A stretch of 64,000 nt of DNA, taken from the NCBI RefSeq assembly GCF_032854445.1, contig NC_088302.1:12521338-12585337 (forward strand), given 5' to 3'. Position numbers and translations under genes: made by a program. The notes beneath the pieces are model-generated. The model did no database searches. It was not told where the DNA came from and worked only from the letters and a program-made list of their open reading frames with translations. Source of the DNA: Liolophura sinensis (taxonomy: Eukaryota > Mollusca > Polyplacophora > Chitonida > Chitonidae). Positions 47,531 through 60,970 of this stretch are shown piece after piece (position 1 is the stretch's first letter; each line of letters opens with the position of its first letter).

Positions 47531-49977
47531 TGCCTGTTGTCCTCACGCTAATTTCCCACTGCAGTGGATGACGTGAAGTTTTTATGATCTAAATCTGCAT
47601 CAACAGTAAATGTCTGTATGCATTTTTTGATTGCATTTAAATGTTAAAGATGTAATCTCGAACAACTTATACTTCTGCTGCCATGTGTGTGTATTACGTT
47701 TGTGTATCTTTTCTTCTTGAGGTTCTCTTTTGACAGGTGAATACCGACCCTTATCTTTATGTGATTATGCTAATAAACTGTAGACATATCGCCTGCATTC
47801 CTGTACTCTTTGCACACACAGCATTCATCATGTTTATATTTCAGAATGGTCCACGGATTTTGTACTCCATCGAACAGCAATTGGTCTTTTAAGGCGTATA
47901 TTTCCACGACAGTCAATGTTTTAAAACACTTTTGATATACCGTCCCTTGCATTCTTTCTCCATAGGAAGCTGTCCGTTGAATTTACTTACATTAGCGGAA
48001 GCAAGTGGTGTAACTATCAAGTAGTCTTCATCGTGTTTTACTAATTACATTAACACCATTTATTTGTGGTTTGGAAATCAAAGCACTGGTCTGCCACAAG
48101 TAACAGAGTAGTGAAATAGTATTTGTGCAACTTAAATGATTTGCAAATTAATGTAAAATTGATTTAGTTTTTATAATCTGAAAAGGAAATTACTAACTGA
48201 TATTACATGAATATTAGTTATAACAAACGGGGAAACAATTGTTATCCCCAAAATAACCAAGATGGAAATGGCTGTGGATGAATTCCAAGTTAACTTGGTC
48301 GCAAAACTACAGAATCTGGAAAAATCGCTAGTAAGATCTACTGAAAACTATGGATTTCGCACTAGAAAAGCACATGGAGTTTGATGAGGGAACTATTATC
48401 ATAAAAAATTATCTGGGTAAAGAATGCCACAACAGGGAAAATTAGTCAGTAGTTTGCTGTTGGTATGTGGGCGTCTGTCCGCCGTGGACTGAATGTCTCA
48501 CGGTACAACCCTTCAAAACACTTCTCACTTATTAGAAACTGACGAAGAATGACATATTTGCCATCTCAGCTTTGGACTAAAACAAAATCGTATAGGTCAA
48601 TCATCTTTTCTTAAATCACATCGTCTGTCTGGCCCTGGTCGATATGGTCGAGGCCCTGTGGCGTTTGGTGTCTTCGTAAATTTACCATGGGAATTTGACA
48701 GTAATCAATATCAATTTCCAGGAATTACAAGTGAAGTAAATACGTACCGGGTGACATTTTTCTGGCAAAAGGAAATATGTTTTAAACAAGCCTGAGGTGC
48801 GATAGGATCCCCTGGGAGTTCATTTACTGACACAATATTCAGGTGAAAGGTCTTGGGTGAGTTAATCGTGTGTCTCGTTCAAAGTCTTATGAACACCAGT
48901 TCAGAGATGATCAAACTTACTTTGTCCCCGGTGTGAGCTCCTTGATAAAGGGCGACACTTACGATTCATCAGAGACTTAAAGTCATGCAGTGACGTGGCG
49001 GATACATACATCCCATTTGCCTTGGTGACTGTCAGAAAAAAAGATAGAAACTTGTTCTGCTTAACTCTGCGATTGTCTACAATAAAATGACAAACGTTTT
49101 GTTATTTCAGTTGAGGAGCGATGATGTCGCCTCCAATCGTCAGCAGGGTCAACTAAAAAGTCTTCAAAGCTCCATTAGAGGCTTTTTGCAATTGATATTA
49201 ATTGGCTACCAGCGTTCAGGTTGCTCGATAAGATCAGCCAGCCAGACAAAGCTATGAATATGCTGCAATGAGAACAGCGCTTCTTTGTAAGATCAAAGAG
49301 AAGGATTCGTCGATAGAAACCAAATAATGCTGACGAGGAGGTTAAGCGCAAAATTTCGTTTGCTTTCTGCTTCAAGGACTTAACACCACTATCATTTTAC
49401 ACATGTGCACTATACAGGGCGACGACACAAGATGACATTTAAGTTCTATTATACACCGCTTAGGTCTCCTGTGTGTGTAGCCATCCATTTTAGGCTATAT
49501 TGATCTTCACAGGTCTAGTTAGACCAATTATGTGTTTACATTTAGCAGAATTTAAATAAAGCAGCTATTCCTAGATAATGACATAGGGCTCCCTTTATTG
49601 CAAACTGGCTTTAACGTGTTAGTGTTTTCCCAGAACATGTTATTTGGCGATTCAAACGAAATTTTTCTCTCATTTTCACGTGGTCTTGTGAATTACTGAG
49701 CGTAATGTACACCTACACATATATGGTGCTGTTAAATTTAATGATCGTGTAATTAAACCTTACTGAGTGAGGTTGCCATATTCTTCTCATGCTTCTCAAT
49801 TATTTTATTATGCTCATTTATCTTATTAAGCTTGTTCTTTTCCATAGGCAGTGCATATAATGGCCACAGTAAGCCAAAATGAAGTTAGATGGGTTGATTT
49901 TGGGCTTTGAGACACACCACATGGTGTTTTTAATAATTGTTGAGCAGGCCAAGTAATTTACTTTTTATCACTTGTAA

Positions 49978-50006
49978 GAATGAATGAATGAATGAATGAA
50001 TGAATA
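49978..50006. repeat. (GAAT)n microsatellite, about 7 copies
   Basis: Perfect tetranucleotide run of about 29 bases in unassigned DNA. Confidence 0.9.
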
Positions 50007-51976
50007 TGGCTTCCTCTCTAAGAGGTCTGCTTGCAATACTATTTAATTATTTGAGTAAATATCACTATTGTAGGTCGAATTCTAAAAAATAGGCTTTGGG
50101 AATAATTCACTGACAATAAGATGTTGCCAGTAATTTCTTGAAAACACACCTCGGTGTGTGCATAAGGTATTTATAGGGCTGTATGAACACTGTTGATACT
50201 TTACCACTAGCAATGCTCAAACATCACTGTAGCTGCAGGAAAATTTATTTGTCACTGCTATAGAAAAATGAGCACCTTGTCTGTCGAACAAATTACAAAA
50301 CAAACATTTCAGCTCGACGATCACAGTTTGACCCTGTAACAGATGGGAAGAGTTTCATATATGAGGCGTTCATTCTTAGCATTACATCCATGGTGCCATG
50401 ATCTAAGTAAGAGCTTTACACTAACTACATGAAAAAGCCTCCCGTATTTGGTTATTTGTGACAACTACCCCTTGAAATTCTGAAATATTACGTTTTATTA
50501 TGTATATGAATGTCACAGGCGTGGATATAAAAATTTTCAGTTTCAGTGGAATTTAATTAACTATAATCACATTTCGTTCTATTCGCATATAACCTAAGCA
50601 TGCGATCCCCTTTGCGATTTTTCACATGATTGTCTAGAAGATAATCGAGGGGTTGCGATAATTCTGATACATTTGAAGTGACACAGGTGTGAAATACTTA
50701 GGAATATAATAAAGTAGACAAACCAATGTGAAAGAATTCAAAGCCCTCTACAAGTGTCATTTCTGAGAGGCTGCACTAAACTCTTAGGTTCAAAGAGAGC
50801 TGTCGTTCAATTAATTTGTCAGTATAAGTGTGATGTACTTGAAACTAAAAGATCTTATAAGAGAATTTTAATAAAATCCAAGTCTTAAGGACCTCATTCC
50901 TTAATCGTTATTTTATCAAAAATGTGCCACTTAATTACTTCCAGAGGCCCTTGTGATGAAATCCAAGACATTCTGACATAATACTGTTGGACACCTGTTC
51001 TTGTTACTTTAAATCTTACCTGTGATGCGTCATTCTCGAGACCCCCTGACTGAAATGAAATGTCATGGCTTAATATTGGTGTGGAAAACTGTACCGCAAC
51101 CAAGAATGTCCAATGACCGTTAATATTCTGACGATTGCATAACCATATTTAAGAGAAGATATTTAAGATATTTAAGATTAATAGGTTTCTTAATTTTTAA
51201 TGTTGCGATTAATGAGGCAGACATGTGTATGTAAAGTTATTAAAATCATATCCTTCGAGCATGCGCGTTAGAACGCCTGATTATTACCAACGTGCGATGG
51301 AGGTACCTATATTAGTATTGTTACAAGCTTTGTTATCATCTCTATTTATTATTTAAATATGTTGTCCTAAATAGTTCTTTGGGAACTAGTGCTTTATAGG
51401 TTGTTTTAGGAATAGGCCTTGTGGTTATCGATTGGGGAAGCCCCATCTGAACTTATCAGCGGTATACCAATGTCGGATCTCAGCAGATCATGGTAATGTT
51501 CCAAAATGTTTGATGTTCCAAAAATACCTTAGTTGAAGCTGAGAATTGTTTATGTGCTCTTCGTTTCCCAATTTTTTCACTGATAATGAGTATTTGTAAT
51601 CAAGTTTTCTCAAACAGTGGATGATTTTTGGTTGAGAATGAACTCATCGCTTCATTGATTTACTGGCTCAGTAACTTGTCAGTGATGGACACACAAACCC
51701 ATTCATCGTACCAAGCATTCACTTGATCATTATAATCAGGATTTCACATAAATATTATTTACGTAATTCACTTCACTTCACTATTTATTAATAAATCATT
51801 GCTTCATACATAAACCTTTCATGTAAGGGCGCGCAACCATACCTGAAACCAAATCATACGTCCCGAGAAAAAGTTCTTCACAATTGTCGCTTTTAGAGTA
51901 CTAAATATCAATTTTCAAAACCTAAGAATCTTTGAATGATTCGCCTCATTTTACAGTAGAATCTCAAACTTGGATT

Positions 51977-52664
51977 CTACTGTATTGGCAAAACGAACAA
52001 CAACGCTCGGTTCTGAAGCATTGATGGGCAGAAAAACCCATCATCTGTGGAACCGATGATCCTTCTATTCAAAGTATTAGCATTTGTCACTTTTAAGCTG
52101 TTGTTTATCCCCGCGCCAAAGCGTCGTTCCTCTAGAGAGGCGAGTTTGAGTTTGAAGTCCTGTTGACATACAGAATTTACAGAATTACTGAGAACCATTC
52201 CCTGTCGCAAGATAAAGCTCTGTTCGGTTAACCTATACAATCGTTTATTCGGCAAGTAAGTACGCCAGTGATATCCTACATCTGTATACAAAGTGTTGTT
52301 TGTGGGATGATTGGTTCCGTATATTCCTTTCTTGTACAGTCCAGGAGACTCTGCACCAAAAGTTCCTACAGCATTACATTGATATCGTTTAGACACGCCT
52401 CTCATACTAACTGATAACTGTTATACATTACAAAACCAATTACTGGTGGTACTTATATTTACACATCCGACGACAAAGAATATAAAATACACAAACCACG
52501 AACCGACATTTCGAATTAGGGAGCAACTGATGACTTTCAAACTGTTCCAATCTAAAAGTTGTTTGGAGAGGGTCTGATAATATCGTGCAGAGGTATGCCA
52601 AGGGTATTCCTGGTATAAATTCATATTCAGTGATAATTTTTGTGTGCGTTGTGTATAAATGCAT
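51977..52664 (-). pseudogene. unrecognised minus-strand open frame with one stop and a membrane-like segment
   Basis: The longest frame is 142 codons (52405 to 51977) and includes YQCNAVGTFGAESPG, YTDVGYHWRTYLPNK and ASLEERRFGAGIN. The same frame upstream (52624-52424) has a hydrophobic run, WFVYFIFFVVGCV, that could be a signal anchor. A single TAA at 52421-52423 separates the two. Together they would look like a type II membrane protein with a disabled or mis-sequenced codon. No homology recognised, so chance is a real alternative. Confidence 0.25.
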
Positions 52665-53401
52665 CTATTTTCGATTACCTCAGGACGAAAAGGTCAGAGT
52701 TTTCTTCAACAATGCGTCTCATGGTAAACACACTATATGTGGAGGATACGAAGGTGATTAACTTTATCAGCCCAAAACCTGATCAACCCTGAAATAAGTG
52801 ACATATTCTTGATCAGCCATTCGATCAATCAATATGCGTGGCCGCACTGAGTGAAAAAGAGGCCAGAGCCTATTTCTCAAGCCTGTATGATAACCGCTGT
52901 CTCAAACCGACCCCAACGTTGACATATACTGATGGGTTACACATGCGTAGTTCGTGGGTAGAGATTTGCCTCCGCACTGAAGAGCGCTGGTTGACTGATT
53001 GGGTAATACTGTCACACAAACATTATAGACTGTTGCTACATTATAAACTTCGGCACTGCTATTGTTAAAAATGTTTTAATTAAATCGAAATTAAACTGTC
53101 TTTCAAGTGACACTAGAGGTTACCATGGTGTCAAAACGATGTGATTTCATTTCCAGCAACAAAAGCTCAAAAAATGGTGGATATGCAAGGTTGAACTTTT
53201 GATATATTATAGAGAACAGTACAGGTTGCATGTGGAAGTGTGACACGGCTCCAAGCGAAAGTTAGGGGATATATATTTTGGGGCTGAAGTTGACAAATGT
53301 ATCACATAAACAGTTAGGAAAATCAACATGTTTCTCCCTGCCCTACATACATGTACTCAAAGTAACCGAACGTCAAACTGTTCCCTGGGAACTATCCAAA
53401 A

Positions 53402-53631
53402 AACGGCTTAATGACCCATGAGCCCTCCACCAATGCGGTGGCTGTAAGTTCAAGTCTAGCTCTTGCTGGCTTCCTCTCCCACCGTGCGTGGGAAGGTCTT
53501 ACAGCAATCTGCGGATGGCCGTGAGTTTCCCCAGGGCTCTCTCCGTTTTCCTCCCACCATAATGCTGGCCGCCGTCGTATATGTGAAATATTTTTGAGTA
53601 CGGCGTAAACAAAATTAAAATAAATATATAA
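53402..53631 (+). mobile_element. SINE-A, 5'-truncated
   Basis: It starts within the tRNA-like head, continues through CACCAATGCGGTGGCTGTAA, CTTGCTGGCTTCCTCTCC and the CCGCCGTCGTATATG core, and ends in AAAATAAATATA. Moderately diverged. Confidence 0.85.
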
Positions 53632-54840
53632 CTTTGGAAAAGTATTAAATGACAACTGACCTTTAGTTTCGAAAGATGGATTTCTGTTTGGTATTGTACA
53701 CCCAATCAACTGTTGTCATTTTACCCTGTCTTTACAATTACCCTTATCATAGTACTTTCTTGTATAGTCACGTCAACCGCCATTGTTTAAACTGACATCC
53801 CCATGATCACCTAAGGAAACGTCCCGAACTGTAACAGTGCTTTTAGATAAGTTTGATTAAAAGATAGTCTCTTTCACGTCTCCCATCCATCAGGTTGTCG
53901 TACTGACACAATATACTCTCAACAGAATCGGTCAACAGCCGGATATTGCGGGTATGTGAATTTGTCAGGTAAAGATACCTTACCATAGAAGGTATTGAAG
54001 ATACAGCCGTTTTGTGTCAAGGACAGGCATGCGTAGTGTCGGGTGAGCACAGTTACTGCTAGACTTGTGATTTATTTTCACACCTCAGTTTTATTTATTA
54101 AAGCACTGTCTGGCCAGCAAATATTAAGTACAATACGCATAAATAATGCCGCGTCACCAGATTGGAAAAAAATGTCAGCCCTACCTTTGGACGTCCAAAT
54201 AGGCTGACTTTACACTATTGCTCACAGTATTTCTGGGCGTCACACATTTAAATATACCTGTGCCCTAGTGCAGTACTGAAATCTTTGATTTTGATTAGGG
54301 CTACTAATGATCCACACACAAAATTCCATTTCATTTGAATGACCACTACGGTAAATAATGACGTAACGTGATTTTTTTCAACATCCAGTTAAGTAATGGC
54401 ATCAGTTTATGTAATGTATAACGTTTATGATATTCTCGCCGAGTTCAATGGTTACTCTAGGCCGCAATGAAACTCCCTAAAAACATCTTTATTTTGGCAT
54501 CAAGATTAAAATAAAATTTGCGTGCGTAGTTCTAAACTTTCTATCTGACACTCTTTGTACAACAGAGACTCAATTTTGCTTAATAGTGTTAGACAACAAA
54601 AAGTATTTTATAGAATAGATTAAGCGCAGATGAAAAAAATATTTTGATTTAATTTTCCATCTTGTATTTGGAACTTCTGCAAACAAAAAAATAGGTAATG
54701 CTTAGTTTGCTTGTTATACATGCTGAGGATGGCTAAGATGAGGGTGGAAAAGTATACTCTGCGAAGCCATATTGGCAAATGAAACAAAAATTCAAAGTAA
54801 GAATCGGCTTAACGTATGGAAACAGTCTAGACAGTTTGCT
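53632..54840. other. no gene seen between two SINEs
   Basis: AT-rich sequence between the SINE-A copies at 53402 and 54852. No open frame, splice model or repeat of note was found. Confidence 0.5.
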
Positions 54841-54851
54841 TCTTAGTGGAT

Positions 54852-55125
54852 ATGAGGGGCCTCCGTGGCTCAGTTGGTTAGCGCGCTAGCGCAGCGTAAA
54901 GACCCAGGAGTCTCTCACCAATGCGGTCGCTATGAGTGCAAGTCCAGCTCATGCTGGCTACCTCTCCGACCGTATGTGAGAAGGTCTGTCAGCAACCTGC
55001 GGATGGTCGTGGGTTTCCCCCGGGCTGTGCCCGGTTTCCACCCACCATAATGCTGGCCGCCGTCGTATAAGTGAAATATTCTTGAGTACGTCGTAAAACA
55101 CCAATCAAATAAATAAATAAATAAA
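54852..55125 (+). mobile_element. SINE-A reference copy, full length, 11-bp target-site duplication
   Basis: The cleanest plus-strand copy of the tRNA-derived SINE-A. The RNA polymerase III A box is at about 54866-54877 (TGGCTCAGTTGG) and a weak B box at about 54935-54945 (AGTGCAAGTCC). A body conserved in all copies follows, then an (AAAT)n-like tail. Flanking repeats are TCTTAGTGGAT at 54841-54851 and 55126-55136. Such elements make no protein and depend on a partner LINE for mobility (family knowledge). A 61-codon open frame inside it is only a shadow of the repeat. Confidence 0.95.
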
Positions 55126-55136
55126 TCTTAGTGGAT

Positions 55137-58100
55137 GTATTGGGAACGACGCCAGGCGTAAAAATCAGGTGAGTAGGGTACCATGATCGGCGCTGCCAAA
55201 ATCTGGCCTCTTCTATGGGCGATCTCGTGAAGCTAATAACACGGCCTGCTAGACATTTAAAGGCAGAGACGTTAATACTCGCGAAGAATCTTTATTTCCT
55301 TGTAAATAAAAGAAACTGCGATTTCTTGTTATCTGTCAGGTCACTTGTCAACTTCATCCTGGTCACAGGGAATTAGGTTGCTTATTGGGTCATTGCCTTG
55401 CCGGGGAGTATATCAGTCATTGATTTTCCAGAATTCGCTTTAGATCTAGCTGCTGACTGATTACCAGTGAACCAAATGTTACTACTTTTCTTTAGAAAGT
55501 CACCTGATTTCTCAGTCACTGGACCGCCTTTACCCAATTGAGTTTAAATCTTTGAAACAATCTCTCGATATGAATGCAATAGGCCGCGAAATTAAACCAT
55601 TTTACAATGTTTCCGCACAGCTTAAGTCAGGATATTATATGGAGCGATGGTGGGTCAGTCTGTGATGGCATCCTAACCAAAGATGAGTTAGAGGCAACGT
55701 ATGTCCCCTATCAGGTTGATGATGCTCATGAAGAACGGTTACGAGCTGATAAGGATGGTTTAAGAAATGGCAGGGGACAATAAAAAGCAAGTTTGTCTCG
55801 TAGCAGATTAGTCTGCTCCCTGAGACGGCTGGACCTCAATTTTGATTTTCTCAATGAGTGCTTAGCATCTGTGTTTCGAACAGGTAAGTGAATGACCTTA
55901 ATATGCTCAGAAATGCAACCCTCTAAGTCATATGCCCTTCTGTCGGGCGATCCGTCAGTCGCTTTATCAAATTTTTGACATGATTGCTGTTTTAATATGA
56001 GCCGTGGGTCAAATTTTTCACATCCTATTTTTAGCATGGGTTTAATACTTGATGAGAAACCTGAACGAGTTGCAACAAGACAATGGCTTTCTGAGGAACA
56101 CCGAAACTATAGCAAATCTGCACTTGCTATGGTAACGGGGAGTGGCATGACATTACTACAAATAATTGTACAAGTCCACCGTCGTCGTACACGAGAAATT
56201 TTCTCGGGCCAAGCGCCACCTTAAGGACCAAGAAAGTACAATAAATCAAATAATTTCTTCACCTCGCCATATTAGTTACGTAATTATTAGTTCAGACAGT
56301 CAATATGTAAAGTAAGTAACTGTGTCATATGTTATAATGTTATAACGGATCGTCCATTTGAAGTTATAGTCTCCGGATTCTCCAAATACTCATGAATACA
56401 ATAGACGGATAGCAAAACAATTCCTGAATAATACTTATATTACTGAATGAATACGGGCTGAGGAGGACCGAAGCCTGTACGAGCTTGCGAATTCGCGCTT
56501 CCTCCAAACAGAAATAGAGATCTATTAAAAAGTAATCTATTCAACTCACCGCCGAGCCAAACTCGCCGAATACAAAAATTTAGCACAAAAATGCAAGATA
56601 ATGAAACTTATTGTGACACTGAACAAAGAGAAACTACGGGAGGTCATTGAATAATGTCATGGTAACATCATGTTGCTAATGCCCAAATGCAAAACACAGG
56701 ACACTACCGCCCAACGTTAAACGAGTGAAGGCAAACGTGAATCGGTGATAATATTCACGGGTATGATCTTCGTTGGAGTGATAAATTAACTGAATGGCTC
56801 CACAGAATGGTTTTCCAGTGGATTAATAGCTCGAACAATTTACATGTCTTCTCAACCATACACTACTTGCGGTTTGAATCCAATTGCTCAGTATATGAGA
56901 AGAGAAATGCTCGTGTAATATTCTGGCTTCCTTCCTGAATATTGAAAAACTGTCTGCATAGCGATTGAGTAACTATCTACGAGCACAATTTCAAGTCCAA
57001 ATTGATCAGGCCCTTAACGATCCGAGAAATAAAACTGAGATAACCTTCTGAACGAAGGGCAGCCTGAATTCATATCCCATTTCCTGTAAGAGTGCCACAA
57101 ACATCATTTTCAATTTCCGCTCTATATTAAAATTTCAAAGCATTACGTAATATTTAATGGTCATTTGATACAGCCCATTTAACAACAAAGTGCTTAAGGT
57201 TTTGACCTGTAACCCGTATGCCTTTTATGGACATCAATGTGGGTGAAATTTGCCTTCGTCATTCAATATAAACTTTGAAAAGTCATATCCTAATAGCAAA
57301 GATAGGCTGGCTAAATTGTAAAAAGAGTAATGATCAGCAAATATAGCTAAGACGAGGCTTATTGAGCCGCACACGTTCAGTTTCTTTGGAGAAAGCCTTT
57401 TTCTGGGGTTATTTCATAGTGTATTCCTACTAACTCCGCTTGCAGAGTAGGATGGAAGAGCGGAGATTCCACAGTAAACAGCCCAGGGTAATGAGACTTG
57501 ACCAGCGTGTAAACATCATGTGTTACTTGTCCTCAAAGTGATCACCTTTGCAGGGAGTGCGTCTATAGCGTGTACAGCTGCTGGCTGATGGGAAATTGTG
57601 CTGGAAGCTTGCCATTCCCATTCTGGCACCTTGATCTTCCATCATAGCCGTAACCATCAACTGAGCTAATGACTGCAAGCAAAATAGAGAGATAACACAA
57701 AGCCCTGAGGTTTCCAGGTTAGAGCCTGCAGTCGTAGGTAACTCATGGGGGTATCATAACTGAATATATGAATTACCTACCCTAGTAACCCTGTTTCTAT
57801 AAAATACGAAAATGATGTTACATCCACACAAGTTTCTGATCTGTTTATTTTTATAGCAGATACAGTGTTAAATGGGTGTTGTTTAAGTAGTGTCCGGTTG
57901 TCGTGCCATTTTCATAGATGAAGGACTTACAATAACATCGGCGCGTGCACTTTTGTGATGCGTATTCTCGCGCATTTCCAATAACTGATCTGTTGTATGA
58001 ACACATTTCCGTGTACCATGGTACAGTGCTGAAGCTTACTACTGTGCACTGAGGTTTATTTATATGTCTGTTGGTTTGTTTACTGGTTTTTGTTTCTCTT

Positions 58101-60965
58101 GCTGTTTTACGCCGTACTTTTGAATATTTCATGTACACTAAGACGGTTGGACAAATAGGCGGCTGGGGGTGAGGGAAAAGGATTACCTTGAATAACGATA
58201 TCTGGCAACTGGCTGACAAAATTTTTAGGTATAAGTTACAGAATTTCACCTTGATACAGCAAAGAACGCTCAGCAAAGGCGGACGACAGGTGATCCGCAA
58301 CAAACTTTATGTTAGGCCACACGAGCGCTGTTGACACTTACTACCACCAAGGCCCCGAGAACATAGGAAGGAATATGATTGGAAGGATTCCAGTCCCAGG
58401 CTGGGATTGAACCTAATCCTTGTGTGTCATGGCTACCTACTAAGATAAATCCCCGTATTGTAATACCATAAACCTACAGCCAGACTGACATTTCACTACT
58501 CCCCCCACGGAGAATGGTGTCTGTGCTCAGCGCCTTTCACTTAATGAAAAAGAGCTCAGGTTCACATGAGAAATCATACGCCTATATTCCAGCGTAGGCG
58601 TGGTAAGAGACATTCGTATAACAATCGTCTAACCATAATGAACGTTCTAGTCGAATAAAAGGAAGAGGCATTTTTAAGTCAGCACAAATTAGCAAACGAC
58701 TAAAAGAGCACACAAATTGGGAAATTAGAAGGGATATTGAAGCGGAATAAAACACAATATTCCCGTATAAAACTAACCCGTTATGACATAATACGTGCTG
58801 GAATTTGTGACGCTTTGTCTTTTGGTACGTAAATCCTTACCAATTACAACTTTTGGTCCACTACATATACATACCCTATCGTGAAACATGTATTAGTTCG
58901 GCATATTTAGAAACTATTTTTTTCCGAAAATCCCATAGCCTGTCTGACATTTCACAAATGCCACATCGCCATTGGTGTCCCTCTTCATCGTCTTTCACTG
59001 TCGCCCACTTAACACAGACGAAGAGTGCTGAGGCCTTGAGCGGAGGACTTGGTATCAGTGAGATTGTTGGATTCTTACATCATTATATCCATTTTGTAAG
59101 TTCTCCAGCCCGGACGCGGAAGTCCACCATGCACCGGAAGGCGCCAAAAGAAAAAAAAAACCCAAAAAACAGACGCCGATTAGTCTGGGCGTACTTTCAT
59201 GTCATGGCAATTTGGACAACATACAGTTGCCGCCCTTTTTGTATTTCAAAGTTTAGGATTGAAAACCTCCATTTACACCGAGAAATCGACTTTACACGTA
59301 CGCTGTATTGCAATCACAGAATAGAAATCTTTTTAATGCGGTCAATTTTAATTGTACGTAATACAATCATTACAAATTACAGTTTTACATATTTTACTGG
59401 TAGTAGATGGCATGAATGGATTGTCTGAATGTATAGCCCATATTTAACTAAATCTTGTACGTCCATAACAAGTCGTCATGATACGCTTTATTCAGTACTT
59501 TCAGTCCCTGATTCAGATTCTGATCACTGAATTAAAATAGGCTTGTCTCCTTAACTTATCTCGAAATGATGTGACCAGTTAATTTGGAGTAGCTTTGAAT
59601 AAAGCTTAGCTTTACTTGACATTATAGAAGTTTCTGTTGTTTTATATTCCCTCATCTTCCAAAAAAAGGTTGGTTGACTATAAAATTGGCCAATTAAAGG
59701 TGATTTATTTACGAGGAAAATAGTCTCATATTTTCCATCAATGAACATCTGCAAACAACGCCAAATACAGGGAAGGAGTGAGTAGCCATCTCCATAAACC
59801 AGCCCTCAACGAATTTAAAACTTATTTGTTTTACTTGTATTGTGGCGGTAAGATTCACGGATAAAGTGATAACGAGTCCAACGAGTGTACCATCACGTGT
59901 ACCACCACGTGGCCCGAGTGTACCACCAGTATCGCCAGGTGCGTGACATCCTTTCTGACTGTGAACCATCGACCAATCCAACCAGAGAATCAGAGCTTGC
60001 CACTTCCTTGATCAACGCTTTAGCCGATACATATATAGAATACATGCCGTAACAACTCACCCACAGCTAAATCTGTTGAGTACTAAGACATGTGTTGCTT
60101 TACCTTGAGCTTGTAATCGTAACTGTAGCTTTTAGGCCAATTCTCACACTGTGTGCATGCGTGTGTGTGTGTCTTGCCTCCTGGCTCCACTTCACCTTTT
60201 TATGTGCTGTTCCTTTGATGTTCCTTATTTAAAGAGTTCCTGTAAAAATACAAAAGATTTCATGAGCTTTGCATGAAAGAGTATTGCTGACATATGACAT
60301 CTTCAACACATCACCCCGGCATTTTTCGGTTGGAGATTACTTGGGGATGGATTTGAACAAGAACTACCGAACCCATATCTCTTGCCTTTATAGCTGCTGT
60401 AGCAAAGACTGCAGATGAACGGCAGTCTCTAAGCAAGCAGAAAAAGACACACATTTAATCCTGACTAGCTAATCCATTAGAGCAATTCACACCTCCTGCC
60501 TTAAATCTCTACCAAACAAAAAAGAGGAAGAGCGCTGATATCATGGGAAATTCCAAATAATGGTGTGCCAATCTTCAGCATCTTTTATGTCCGCGATGTG
60601 TTGCTAAGTGAGTTTTACAGTAGTGGACATCTTCCCTACTCATAGTCATTTTAAATACAGTCTTTTTACCAGCTCTTTTTTCCCTATCCCACTTTTTAAA
60701 ACATACATTACAGCAACATCTAGAAAACAAGCCGTGGCTGAAGGTGATATCAAAACACTATTGGGTTATACTTTTTGAGTCCAGTTGTAGGTCTGGCTCG
60801 GGCAATCAGAATTGCAATCAAGACAAGAATTTGAGGTGTTCATGAACCACCATCGACTATGTTTCTGTGAATATGGTAGAAGAATTCCATCCTGTGTTAA
60901 TATCTGAAATGCTATAGAGTGAATTTGGTAGATATGACTTTTGCTTTTCTGGCCGAATTTTATGT
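55137..60965. other. unassigned region before the satellite
   Basis: Open frames at 55997-56224, 58853-59428 (191 codons, alternative start) and minus 57851-58303 have biased or low-complexity composition and no recognisable motif. The last overlaps a SINE-A relic. I do not support any as a gene. A small imperfect repeat (GAGTGTACCA(C/T)CA) lies at 59881-59930, and a GT-rich run at 60150-60175. Confidence 0.45.
58098..58152 (-). mobile_element. SINE-A relic (3' core only)
   Basis: TTTTACGCCGTACTTTTGAA and the following ATTTCATGTACACTAAGACGG resemble the minus-strand 3' core of SINE-A. Only about 55 bases are recognisable. Unrelated sequence continues on the right. Confidence 0.5.
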
Positions 60966-60970
60966 CGATT

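Larger units (their letters stand above)
47531..53401. other. long stretch without a recognised gene
   Basis: AT-rich DNA outside the array. A frame of 80 codons without a Met start at 48553-48795 (LSGPGRYGRGPVAFG ... LPWEFDSNQYQF) and the minus-strand frame at 51977-52405 are the most coding-like pieces. No splice-consistent model was found. A GAAT microsatellite lies at 49978-50006. Confidence 0.45.

Noticed and set aside
48553-48795. 80-codon frame LSGPGRYGRGPVAFG...
   Set aside because: Coding-like by composition, but there is no start, no clear splice sites and no recognised family. Chance cannot be excluded.
54866-54945. A and B boxes that might indicate a tRNA gene
   Set aside because: The head does not fold as a full cloverleaf by eye, and it is continuous with the SINE body and flanked by SINE target duplications.
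54865-55050. 61-codon open frame (AQLVSALAQRKDPGVSHQC...) and equivalents at 35299-35481, 43556-43771 and 53499-53705
   Set aside because: These frames lie inside SINE-A and recur wherever the SINE does. They translate a tRNA-derived non-coding element.
57851-58303. 150-codon minus-strand frame
   Set aside because: It overlaps a SINE-A relic and has no domain-like features.
58853-59428. 191-codon open frame
   Set aside because: Non-ATG start, a lysine-rich low-complexity patch, no recognisable motif and no splice or homology support.
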